Below, piece by piece: positions 53,401-64,000 of a DNA stretch of 64,000 nt. The notes under the pieces are model-generated. The model searched no databases. It saw nothing but the letters and a program-made list of their open reading frames with translations, and was not told where the DNA came from. Location of the stretch: NCBI GenBank assembly GCA_963971535.1, contig OZ020586.1:76980703-77044702 (forward strand). The letters run 5' to 3'. A program made the position numbers and the translations under genes. The DNA comes from Notolepis coatsorum. Lineage: Eukaryota; Chordata; Actinopteri; Aulopiformes; Paralepididae. Each line of letters starts with the position of its first letter. Positions within the stretch are counted from its first letter, which is position 1.

Positions 53401-55962
53401 AAAAACCTGTGAAATAACAGTGTTTCACTGCTGAACTTTGAGTTCTGTCACTTAATTGAAGGGGTTTGATTGTAATAATAATGGGGAAACCTGTGAAGAA
53501 ACAGTGTTTCACTGCTGAACTTTAAGTTCTGTCACTTTATTGACGGAGTTTGATTGTAATAATTATGGGAAACCTTGTAAGATAACAGTGTTTCACTGCT
53601 GAACTTTTAGTTATGTCACTTAATTGAAGGTGTTTCATCATAAATGTAGGAAAAACCTGCCAAATAACAGCGTTTCACTGCTGAACGAGGTTCTGTCACT
53701 TAATTGAAGGAGTTTGATTGTAATAATTATGGGGAAACCTGTAAAATAACAGTGTTTCACTGCTGAACTTAAGTTATGTCACTTAATTGAAGGTGTTTGA
53801 TTGTAATAATAATGGGGAAACCTGTGAAGAAACAGTGTTTCACTGCTGAACTTTCAGTTCTGTCACTTAATTGAAGGGGTTTGATTGTAATAATAATGGG
53901 GAAACCTGTGAAGAAACAGTGTTTCACTGCTGAACTTTAAGTTCTGTCACTTTATTGACGGAGTTTGATTGTAATAATTATGGGAAACCTTGTAAGATAA
54001 CAGTGTTTCACTGCTGAACTTTTAGTTATGTCACTTAATTGAAGGTGTTTCATCATAAATGTAGGAAAAACCTGTGAAATAACAGTGTTTCACTGCTGAA
54101 CTTTAAGTTCTGTCACTTTATTGAAGGAGTTTGATCGTAATAATTTAGGAAAAAACTGTCAAATAACAGTGTTTCACTGCTGAACTTTAAGTTCTGTCAC
54201 TTAATTGAAGGTGTTTCATCTTAAATGTAGGAAAAACCTGTGAAATAACAGTGTTTCACTGCTGAACTTTGAGTTCTGTCACTTAATTGAAGGGGTTTGA
54301 TTGTAATAATAATGGGGAAACCTGTGAAGAAACAGTGTTTCACTGCTGAACTTTAAGTTCTGTCACTTTATTGACGGAGTTTGATTGTAATAATTATGGG
54401 AAACCTTGTAAGATAACAGTGTTTCACTGCTGAACTTTTAGTTATGTCACTTAATTGAAGGTGTTTCATCATAAATGTAGGAAAAACCTGCCAAATAACA
54501 GCGTTTCACTGCTGAACGAGGTTCTGTCACTTAATTGAAGGAGTTTGATTGTAATAATTATGGGGAAACCTGTAAAATAACAGTGTTTCACTGCTGAACT
54601 TAAGTTATGTCACTTAATTGAAGGTGTTTGATTGTAATAATAATGGGGAAACCTGTGAAGAAACAGTGTTTCACTGCTGAACTTTAAGTTCTGTCACTTT
54701 ATTGACGGAGTTTGATTGTAATAATTATGGGAAACCTTGTAAGATAACAGTGTTTCACTGCTGAACTTTTAGTTATGTCACTTAATTGAAGGTGTTTCAT
54801 CATAAATGTAGGAAAAACCTGTGAAATAACAGTGTTTCACTGCTGAACTTTAAGTTCTGTCACTTAATTGAAGGTATTTCATCGTAAATGTAGGAAAAAC
54901 CTGTGAAATAACAGTGTTTCACTGCTGAACTTTAAGTTCTGTCACTTTATTGAAGGGTTTGATCGTAATAATTTAGGAAAAAACTGTCAAATAACAGTGT
55001 TTCACTGCTGAACTTTAAGTTCTGTCACTTTATTGAAGGAGTTTGATCGTAATAATTTAGGAAAAAACTGTCAAATAACAGTGTTTCACTGCTGAACTTT
55101 AAGTTCTGTCACTTAATTGAAGGTGTTTCATCTTAAATGTAGGAAAAACCTGTGAAATAACAGTGTTTCACTGCTGAACTTTGAGTTCTGTCACTTAATT
55201 GAAGGAGTTTGATTGTAATAATTATGGGAAAACCTGTAAAATAACAGTGTTTCACTGCTGAACTTAAGTTATCTCACTTAATTGAAGGTGTTTCATCATA
55301 AATGTAGGAAAAACCTGCCAAATAACAGCGTTGCACTGCTGAACGAGGTTCTGTCACTTAATTGAAGGAGTTTGATTGTAATAATTATGGGGAAACCTGT
55401 AAAATAACAGTGTTTCACTGCTGAACTTAAGTTATGTCACTTAATTGAAGGTGTTTCATCATAAATGTAGGGAAAACCTGTGAAATAACAGTGTTTCACT
55501 GCTGAACTTTAAGTTCTGTCACTTAATTGAAGGAGTTTGATCGTAATAATTTAGGAAAATACTGTCAAATGACAGTATTTCACTGCTGAACTTTAAGTTC
55601 TGTCACTTAATTGAAGGTGTTTCATCTTAAATGTAGGAAAAACCTGTGAAATAACAGTGTTTCACTGCTGAAGTTTGAGTTCTGTCACTTAATTGAAGGG
55701 GTTTGATTGTAATAATAATGGGGAAACCTGTGAAGAAACAGTGTTTCACTGCTGAACTTTAAGTTCTGTCACTTTATTGACGGAGTTTGATTGTAATAAT
55801 TATGGGAAACCTTGTAAGATAACAGTGTTTCACTGCTGAACTTTTAGTTATGTCACTTAATTGAAGGTGTTTCATCATAAATGTAGGAAAAACCTGTGAA
55901 ATAACAGTGTTTCACTGCTGAACTTTAAGCTCTGTCACTTTATTGAAGGAGTTTGATCGTAT
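50470..55962 (-). repeat. 84-bp satellite, large array with 1,075-bp higher-order period
   Basis: About 65 units. TTATCTCACTTAATTG recurs at 50466, 51541 and 52616, exactly 1,075 bp apart; about 13 units form one higher-order block. From about 53,300 the pattern is broken into shorter blocks (roughly 830 bp spacing between GCCAAATAACAGCG variants near 53660 and 54490) and resumes at 55269. It ends near 55962 in a T run. Confidence 0.95.
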
Positions 55963-55974
55963 TTTTTTTAAATA

Positions 55975-56500
55975 CTGAAAGTTGCCTTATTTTCACATTC
56001 AGTAAAATGATAAGTATCTTATGTGTTTTTACATACAATTCAATGTAATTTAACATTCAACACAATTAAGCAAATACATGTATTTAAAAAGAATTACCTG
56101 TAGAATAACTGAAGGTTTTTACTGTTTTTTAATTATATTATTCTCTTTTTTAACATTATTTAACATTACATTTAAAGTTTAACAGCAAAAAAACAGAAAG
56201 TTGCCTTATTTTCACATACAGTAAAATGATGTATATTCTAGGTGTTTTACATGTAATTTAACATTCAAGACAATTAAGCAATGGAATAATCCTGTAAAAA
56301 AAAGATAATTTCTTATTAAATCAATTTACAGATTACAACCTTTATTTAATGGTTAATATTTGTAGGGTTATTTACTGTATTTTTATGGAATTTCCTGTAT
56401 TTTTATGGCATTTACACTTAAAGTAGAAAAACAAAAGTAATCTGTAAAATAATACATTGAAAGTCCCGTAAAAATAATTTTTTTTTAAGAGTGTAGAGTC
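55975..56500. repeat. AT-rich MITE-like repeats
   Basis: Repeated phrases AGTTGCCTTATTTTCACAT (55979, 56201) and ACAGTAAAATGAT, then TTTACAGATTAC and a right end TTTTTTTAAGAGTGTAG typical of small fish MITEs. I cannot set exact boundaries. Non-coding. Confidence 0.5.
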
Positions 56501-56747
56501 AAGTCACACAGTGCATCAGAACCTCACTCAGTGGAGCTGTGGACCTGGACTGATGGAGTCCCAGACCTCTGATATAAGTCCTGCCAGAACAATAGAACAT
56601 TACAAGGTGTGCATTCCAGGTTGATGAGGGCCTTTTCATCTGGATGAGGTGGGTGGGGTCAATGGCTGTGATAACAGCCCACTCCTGGACCAATGGATGG
56701 TGCTAATCTTTGCTAATATACTTAGTTTAATATAGTGGGAAAATACA

Positions 56748-56965
56748 GGCTCCTAAACATGCTTGTTCAAATCAAACACATCCCTGAATGCTTACACTGT
56801 AAAAAATAAATGTTTTTTTCATGGGAAATTAACTGTATTATTTTACAGATTACTTTTGTTTTTCTACTTAAACGTAAATGCCATAAAAATACAGTAAATT
56901 ACCTTTTATCAAAAGGCTCCTAAACATGCTTGTTCAAATCAAACACATCCCTGAATGCCTACAGT
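56748..56965 (+). repeat. Direct duplication of ~52 bp around a small MITE-like insert
   Basis: GGCTCCTAAACATGCTTGTT with CAAATCAAACACATCCCTGA occurs at 56749 and 56909, flanking about 110 bp that starts ACACTGTAAAAAATAAATG and ends TACAGTAAATTACCTTTTAT. Positions 56500-56748 and 56965-57987 hold no gene that I can support, only more AT-rich pieces of the same kind (57170-57340). Confidence 0.6.
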
Positions 56966-58058
56966 TATTATTTTTTTCATATATTGCTTCAAAATCAATA
57001 AGTTGGAAGTTGTATTTGTTGAGACACAGTTTACAAACATCTTCCTTTCGTATATACTGTATATATTATGATGCACAATCCATTCCTCGGATTGTAATGA
57101 TTGCAATCCTATACACTGTGAAAAAGAAGTCTGTACAAAAAAACTGTAAATGTCTGGCAGCAACGGGTGTCAAATACTTACTGTTAAATTACAGTAAAAT
57201 CTAATACATTTACAGATTACAATATTTTGATAATGGTTAATATTTTGATAAAAGGTAATTTACTGTATTTGTATGGTATTTACATACTTAAAGTAGAAAA
57301 ACAAAAGTAATCTCTAAAATAATACAGTGAAATTCAATTTTTTTTATTTGATTTCTTTTTACAGATTTTTTTACCTGAAACACTGGAGAATAACTGCTTC
57401 ATTTTACTTAGTTTCTTCGGTAGTAATGATATACTGTTGTATTACATTACATCATATATTTATGAATGATGTTGACAGATGGATGGCTGTATTACTGAGA
57501 ATGTAATGAAAGCATAACTCGAAGTGCTTTACAATGAAATAACTGCATATCTTTTTTCAGTATGGGAGAAAAAGTCTAATAATGCTTTTTACAAAATTAT
57601 GCACATCATTCCTGATGAGACTGCTCAATTTGAGGTATTACCAGTGACTGTGGTGCAAAAACTCTGGAGTTTGGGAAGGACAGACGGATGATAGTCGCAG
57701 CAAAAAATAGACATGTTGGCTAAACCAATTGAATTTGAAGAGTTGTTTCTGCCTCTATTGCATTATATTGCAAGGGAGTTTAATGGCATTATCGCATTCT
57801 GCAAAAACAAGTAGCCTATCAGAGGATATGGATGAGGTCAAGCTATGATTCCAAACATTCCAATGTTATAGTCCCGTGAAATACCGTCCTTGCCGAACTC
57901 AATGCCATAGATTCATCATTCAGCCCATTTTACCAGAGGCAATGACGTTTAGATCAAGGTGAAAATCATTGGAATGTGGGCACGGCCCAGTGGCGGACTG
58001 GCCATCGGGACGTTCGGGACGAATCCCGATGGGCCGGAACCAAAGTGGGCTGGTCCAA

Positions 58059-58090
<32 letters not shown>

Positions 58091-58137
58091 TTTTTATACT
58101 TTTTTTTTAACTTTTTTTTTTTTAAACTTTTTTTTTG

Positions 58138-58708
58138 GGCCAGTGTGTGGGCCAGTGTGTGGGCCACTAATGTGGGCCGGTGTGTGGGCCAGTGTGTGGG
58201 CCAGTGTGTGGGCCAGTGTGTGAGTCGGTGTGTGGGCCACTAATGTGGGCCAGTGTGTGGGCCGGTGTGTGGGCCAGTGTGTGAGTCGGTGTGTGGGCCA
58301 CTAATGTGGGCCAGTATGTGGGCCGGTGTGTGGGCCGGTGTGTGGGCCAGTATGTGGGCCAGTCTGTGGGCCGGTGTGTGGGCCGGTGTGTGAGTCGGTG
58401 TGTGGGCCACTAATGTGGGCCAGTGTGTGTGCCGGTGTGTGGGCCAGTGTGTGGGCCAGTGTGTGGGCCGGTGTGTGCGCCGGTGTGTGGGCCAGTGTGT
58501 GGGCCAGTGTGTGGGCCAGTGTGTGGGCCAGTGTGTGGGCCGGTGTGTGCGCCGGTGTGTGGGCCAGTGTGTGGGCCGGTGTGTGGGCCAGTGTGTGGGC
58601 CGGTGTAGTGTGTGGGCCGGTGTAGTGTGTGGGCCAGTGTGTGGGCCGTATGTGGGCCGGTGTGTGGGCCATTATGTGGGCCGGTGTGTGGGCCAGTGTG
58701 TGGGCCGG
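58138..58708 (+). repeat. 12-bp minisatellite GTGGGCCAGTGT (copy 2)
   Basis: Same array and unit order as 27835-28405, with one visible substitution (GTGTGTGGGCCAG for GTGTGTGAGCCAG). That a 570-bp minisatellite is so well conserved between two insertions argues for very recent common origin. Confidence 0.95.
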
Positions 58709-58746
58709 CAATAAAACAATAAACAAGTTGCATAAACTAAATCAGA

Positions 58747-59521
58747 TTAAAAATGATCACAGTTCTGGTTTGCCTTAAGATGCAGTTTAAGATGGGTCTT
58801 GAACATGGAGTATGTAGGGCACTCTCTAATCACAACTGGTAGGCTATTCCAGTAGTTACCACTTTTAACAGAGAACACAGTTTTTGCAATGGTAGTATAC
58901 CGAAAAGGCACCTTACAGTCCCCTCTACTGATGGCCCTGGTGGTAATGCCAGTGTCTGCTTTCTGTTGGATGAACTCATTCAATGGGGGAGGGGCAAGTC
59001 CACGCAGAACCTTGTACATGAAGCAAGTATATTTGAAAACTTGGAAATTCTCGAAACTTAGCATGTTATGTTTTTTTAAAACATTACAGTGATGAAATGA
59101 AATTGGTTTCCTATCAAATACTTTTATGGCTTTTTTGTAGAGTAATTCTATTGGTGTAAGAGTAGTGACATATGAAAGAGACCAGTTGATAAAACAGTAC
59201 TCGATGTGTGATAAAATCATTGAATGCAGAAACATCCTTGCAGCATTAACTGGCAGGCAGGGCCTGATCTGCCTGAAGTTTTCGATGTTAAACTTGACTG
59301 TGTTTGTCACTTTCTTCACATTACTTTTTGAAGGTCAATGTAGAGTCCAATGTGACCCCAAGATACTTGAATTAATGTACAATGTCCAGCTCCGCCTCTC
59401 CCAGAAACACATTAGAGTGAGTGACCTCTACTGGTGACTTTGTGAACATCATACACACTGTTTTCTTGGTGTTAAGTGAAAGACATGCTTTTGTTAGCCA
59501 GTCTTGAATGAGACATGAGAC
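58747..59521 (-). pseudogene. LINE reverse transcriptase C-terminal fragment (copy 2)
   Basis: Identical in protein to the 28443-29217 fragment: 190 open codons (58747-59319) ending in a Lys/His/Phe tail, with disabled sequence upstream. It travels as passenger inside the hAT element. Confidence 0.75.
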
Positions 59522-59578
59522 ATCAGTGAATGAGATTCACGTTTCCTCCCAACCGCGAGTAGGCCTAGAAGCGCAGAA

Positions 59579-59756
59579 ATGGAGAATGCAAAAAAAGAAA
59601 GGGTGGAGCTGAAAAAGCTAGAATTGCTAGTAAAAGACGCAGAACAATGTTCTAAAATTACAGACATGTTTAGTAGAGGAAGGGCTGGCGTTAGAGTAGC
59701 TGCTGCTGCTAATGATGATGAAGTTCAAGTGGAAGGAACCAACAGTAACATGACAG
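59579..59756 (+). pseudogene. hAT transposase exon 1 (N-terminus), copy 2
   Basis: Same 59 codons plus one base as 29275-29452 (MENAKKERVELKKLE start, KITDMFSRG motif), ending at the donor AG|GTGCGT. The frame is unchanged. Catalytic exons are absent downstream. Confidence 0.55.
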
Positions 59757-60823
59757 GTGCGTGCAGTAGCCTAGTGCATATTCTACTGTTGGTGTGTGCC
59801 GGTTCATGGGGGCTAGCTAGCCTATACTAGTTCTTGCAGTGATTTCAGTCATTCTATTACAAGACAATGTGCTTTCCGTATTCCTGATTCCTTACAGCAC
59901 GTGGACGTAAATAGTCGTGACTCGTGACGTTTTTTCTCTGACTAAAAGTTTAGTTAGCAATGTTAGGACTAGTGCCCACCACAGCATCAGAAGCTAAAGT
60001 GCTAACCTAGAGAGCCAATCAGAACCTAGGACGGGCTGCAAATTAATTGGCTACTAATATTATAATAGTAAATACTCAAATAAAATACTATTATGTTCCC
60101 TTTCAAATTTTCATGTTGATATAATATTGGTAATCTAATTGATTGAATTGATTAGTTGCCATTTTACATGCTTAAATAAGATGTACCTTAGAATTCCCAA
60201 CAGTTAGCCATGTTCTCGATTAGTCTCATCTACATGTTTGTAGATAACCACAGCTAACTAGCTTAAGCTAACAACTAGGTCAACTACTACCCCTTAGTTA
60301 AACAAATGTGATTGCATATAACAGCTAACTGCTACAGCTAAGTTGGTAGTTAGCCTATTCCATTAATGTTGAATGTATTTATGAAGGTTGTTGATGGTGG
60401 TTGGCGCTGAATAGCAGACATGATTCCGTCAGTCTGCCACAGGAAAGCTGTGTTTGCTGATGCTGCTCACGACCACCAGTAGCGTATGACTGTGTGAGTG
60501 TGAATGCTTGATGGTTTCTGTGAAGCGCTTTGTGGAACAATGCTGATATACAGTTAAGAATGAGTAATTCGCTTTTGGTTTTTAAGAAAATGGTTTGTAA
60601 AGCTATTTTTGAAAACTACAAGGGTGAATAATACTGTTTTTTTTTTGCTATTTTCTTTTAGAATACTGTTTTGGAGTCTTAATTTTTTAAATTTTTGTTA
60701 AGAATATAGGACAGGCATAGGCTATATAAGCATTGCTTCAGTCTGTACCTTCTCAGTCACTGTAAAATCAAATATTGTTAAATGATGGTGTATATTGTAT
60801 TGTGTGAGATGATGACTGAATAA

Positions 60824-60829
<6 letters not shown>

Positions 60830-60906
<77 letters not shown>
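60830..60906 (+). repeat. (ACT)n microsatellite, copy 2
   Basis: Trinucleotide run, slightly shorter than in copy 1. Confidence 0.95.
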
Positions 60907-60908
<2 letters not shown>

Positions 60909-60986
60909 TGGGTGTTTTCAAAAGGCTGAAAAACGCTGTATGAATTCAAGCCATTATTATTGATTGGTGATGTTCTTCTTATGCAG

Positions 60987-61115
60987 TTGACTCTGAGGAA
61001 AGAGAGAGCGCCCAGTCCAGCACAGCTGACCCTGAGGGGAGAGAGAGTGCCCAGTCCAGCACAAGCTGACCCTGAGGGGAGAGAGAGAGCCCAGTCCAGA
61101 CAGACAGACACACAG
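60987..61115 (+). pseudogene. hAT transposase exon 2 (acidic region), copy 2
   Basis: Same acceptor (TTATGCAG) and start (VDSEERESAQSSTADPEGRE) as copy 1, but an extra A in the second repeat (GCACAAGCTGACC at about 61060) shifts the frame. Since copy 1 lacks it, this is a new mutation in this copy. Confidence 0.5.
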
Positions 61116-61360
<245 letters not shown>

Positions 61361-61627
61361 CAAGCTCTTGGAATGGGTGTCTGGGAGGAAGTGGGGGGTC
61401 TTTCGATGTTGATTAAACGGCAAGCAACTAATGTCATGAGTGCCAAATTAAAGGACAATAAATCCAATCTAACTGAAATTGTCTAGCACAGACCTTTTCT
61501 ATGGATCAAAACCTCAATATTATTATGGTGTAGTTAATACTTCATGTATCCTTAATCCCTAGGCTAATGAGGCACTAAGATGTTAGTAAAAAAAAAAACA
61601 TATGCCAATGACAGGAAGTAACGGTAT

Positions 61628-61641
61628 ATATATGTGTGTGT

Positions 61642-61678
<37 letters not shown>
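61628..61678 (+). repeat. (TG)n microsatellite, copy 2
   Basis: Counterpart of 31318-31364. Confidence 0.95.
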
Positions 61679-61679
<1 letters not shown>

Positions 61680-61919
61680 ACTGTGCATGAGTGCACATCT
61701 AGGGGCGGTGTGTAGATTTGGTCTCCCTGATGTTGACTCCTTAGCCACAGCCTTGGGTTGTTTAATACTGGACAAGTGTTTCATAACGGCCGTTGTGTGG
61801 GCCGGTTTCGGAGCCGGTGCGTGGGCCGGTGCGTGGGCCGGTGCGTGGGCCGGTGTGTGGGCTGGTGCGTCTGAATGTCCCGGGCTGAATTTGTGTCCCA
61901 GTCCGCCACTGGCACGGCC

Positions 61920-63240
61920 TGTACAGCAATACTCTAGTTTTAAATGCAAATGTATAATTCACACCTGCCCTCATGTTAACTAAATGTAGCCCCAATAGCT
62001 TCATCATTCAACACATTTTATCTGAGACAATGAAGTTTAGATGGGGGTGAAAATCACTGGAATGTGGGCCAAACCATAGTAACACACAGATTTTGGTTCA
62101 ACTGATATCAGGCTAAGGTTCACTCAAACTAGATTTTTATCTCAAATGTGATATCCCCAATGCATATAATTTAACATTGAAACATTTTCTTCTTTGAATT
62201 TGAAATATTGTGTAACGTTACCGTTATCTAATTAGTAACTGGCAACTGCAGATGTCTGCCCCATGTCTATACCCCACAATGCAAAGTGGTCTAACGCTAT
62301 AGCTTAATTGTAGATTCTAAACATAATTGAGGTAACGCAGCTACCAAATGTTATCTTTAATCAAAGTGTGTAATGTTAATCCACAACAGCGACTTTTGGT
62401 ATATGACATATCAATAGAAATACATTTACAAAAATACAAATGAAATACATTTCAAATTAATTCCACAATTCTTTGCGATAGACTTATATCAATACACAAA
62501 CAAATTTAAATTGATGACATTAGATCGGGTGTAGCTAATCTAAATAGTGTGCATCATTTTCAAAACTATATACTGTATTTTGAGAGTAAATCAAGCATAA
62601 TAAACATTCATGTTCTAATGAAGCCTGAGAAACCAAGTTTGCACTTCACCGCATAGGTCCTTGTGAATCGCTAATGTCTATTTTGTAGTTGTAAACAGTG
62701 ATCCCCTCATTAAAGTGGCCAATATCTGAAGAGGGCAGTGATGGATGAAGTGTGATTGTTATTATATGTACTTAATAAGTATATAGGGTATACAATGGAA
62801 GGAATTTGTATTTCTTTAGTCTAAGATAGTGATCCATAATCAGAAAATGTCCATATTACTATACAGAGTCTAAGGCTGTTTTTCAGCTGCTTCTGTTCTA
62901 AATACACAGATCGCTATAGTCTTGGACCGTTATTCATATTCCAATGGTCCCCCTTTATCACTTCCATTGTCCTGTTTAAAGATAGAAAATAAAATTTAAA
63001 TAAACAAATGAACATGACTGAGACCCAGTCTGGTACATATTAATAAACACATGAACAACATACTTCATGCATTTTCCTCTGGAGGGACTGAATACAGTAT
63101 ATTTCTTACTGCTAATCTGCGATTTTAGGCAATATAGTGTTGCTATAGAAACATGTTTAAGAAATCCAAAATCTCCCATGCTAACAAACTATTGTATGCA
63201 GCTCTACAGACTAGTGATATATAAGGAGCAACAGGGAGGC
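61920..63240. other. AT-rich stretch without recognised genes
   Basis: About 61998-62075 is a diverged copy of the sequence left of the hAT element at 57905-57980 (TCATCATTCA, GTGAAAATCA, TGGAATGTGGG), so an old tandem repeat surrounds that insertion. I see no exon, RNA gene or transposon end in the rest. Confidence 0.5.
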
Positions 63241-63299
63241 AGGCCATGACATGTTTTCAGGATTCATTCATTCATTCAAGTTGAATTTCACACATTCAA

Positions 63300-64000
63300 A
63301 AAAGGTTTGGTTTGAGCAACGCAATTCTTGTACCGGATCTCCGCTCTGGTAAACAAGAATACCCTGAAGACTCTAGCAGGAGCACTCATTCAAGGGTACT
63401 ACGACTATGCTTGCACCTCATGGTACCAAAGCACCTCAAAGGCACTAAAAAACAAATTACAAACATCTCAAAACAAGCTAGTCAGACTACTACTTGACCT
63501 GACTCCTAGAACCCACCTCACCCCTGCCCACTTTGACAACCTAGGATGGCTTAGAGTAGACGACAGAGTACAGCAACTTGCAATGGGCCTGGTCTACAAG
63601 ATACACTATGCGACCAAGGTACCCATGTACATGTCAAAATACTTCCCAAAGGTCAGTGAATACCACAATCACAACACCAGAGGGAGCTCCACAAATCATG
63701 TAAAACCCAGATTCGGATCAAACAAGGGACTAAACACGTTTCGCAATTATGCCACATCAATGTGGAACGCCCTGCCTAAAGCTGTAAAGGAATGTGAATC
63801 ACTACCCACCTTCAAAAACACTCTCAAAAAACACCTACGTGAGACTGCAATTCGAAACTGGCCCCTACAAATGTCCTAACCTGGTTGTACAGTAAATGAC
63901 CAAGTAAGGCTTTGTCAATATTCCAATGTACAGTGTAAAATGTGTGTGTGTCCCCTTCCCAACCCCCCCCCCCCCCCCCACCTCCAATGTACAGCCCTCA
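63300..64000 (+). mobile_element. LINE family A copy, cut by window end
   Basis: 5'-truncated near 63300, coding end 63328-63879, then the 3' UTR with its C tract (63965-63979). This is the best-preserved copy of the family and defines the coding end for the others. A short (ATTC)n run at 63264-63278 lies just before it. Confidence 0.8.
63328..63879 (+). pseudogene. LINE family A reverse transcriptase C-terminus
   Basis: 183 codons open to TAA, with no true start (the frame begins at a truncation). LIQGYYDYACTSWYQSTSKA, KLQTSQNKLVRLLLDLTPRT, GWLRVDDRVQQLAMGLVYKI, STNHVKPRFGSN, then RNYATSMWNALPKAVKECES and the final FKNTLKKHLRE. The pattern (yacssWy, QnkLvRllld, LgWL-v--R, MWNaLP--vk, tFKn-LK-hL) is that of CR1/L2/Jockey-type reverse transcriptases downstream of the catalytic core. 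It holds no catalytic residues. Copies at 5187-5350 and 37800-38205 (minus) are more decayed. Confidence 0.75.

Noticed and set aside
56499..56693. 64-codon minus-strand frame resembling a coding exon
   Set aside because: There are no convincing splice sites or domain, and it is flanked by MITE-like repeats; too weak to call.

Overview
The window looks like repeat-rich nuclear DNA from a teleost fish. The evidence is vertebrate-type spliced exons with canonical splice sites, L2/CR1-type LINE pieces with fish-style tails, a DIRS-type tyrosine-recombinase retrotransposon, a chromodomain-bearing Ty3/gypsy element of the Sushi-ichi type, several hAT elements with 8-bp target duplications, and long satellite arrays. 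There is no bacterial-style operon, CRISPR array, rRNA or tRNA gene that I could recognise. Family and lineage names are from motif recognition only; no database search was run.

Layout. 1-6 kb: the terminal coding exon of a forkhead-type gene (minus strand, 1446-2009) with its poly(A) signal. An 84-bp satellite array follows about 90 bp beyond the splice acceptor, then LINE fragments and a small MITE. 6.4-19.1 kb: a large imperfect inverted repeat (palindrome). Its left arm has been invaded by a 1.18-kb hAT element, later partly tandem-duplicated with its flank, and by a complete Ty3/gypsy retrotransposon (10511-17713). The gypsy element is itself split by a Harbinger-like DNA transposon (14102-16063). 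The right arm keeps the empty target sites of both the hAT and the gypsy element. 19.26-25.13 kb: an LTR element with no long reading frame, probably minus-strand. 25.4-27.1 kb: a hAT end, then three small minus-strand exons with consistent reading phase. 27.68-31.60 kb and 57.99-61.91 kb: two nearly identical 3.9-kb hAT elements with different 8-bp target duplications. Each carries a LINE fragment, minisatellites, and the first exons of a hAT transposase.

31.6-44.4 kb: nested LINE fragments, hairpins and minisatellites, ending in a 2.7-kb array of 42-bp repeats that seems to have grown out of an L2-type LINE junction. 44.39-55.96 kb: a large array of the same 84-bp satellite (opposite orientation to the first), with a 1,075-bp higher-order period. 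It is interrupted by a full-length DIRS element (44865-50469) with inverted terminal repeats, an internal complementary region, and gag, RT/RNase H and tyrosine recombinase frames. Empty copies of the target in the same satellite show the integration crossover to within a 5-bp shared core, GTTAT. 56-58 kb and 62-63.3 kb are AT-rich with little recognisable content. The window ends inside another LINE 3' end.

How the parts work together: this is a record of successive insertions rather than one pathway. The best-resolved machines are the DIRS element (recombinase-based integration) and the gypsy element (self-primed reverse transcription, -1 frameshift for Pol). Both have visible sequence signals for their mechanism. 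Host coding content is small: the forkhead exon and possibly the three-exon fragment near 26.5-27.1 kb.
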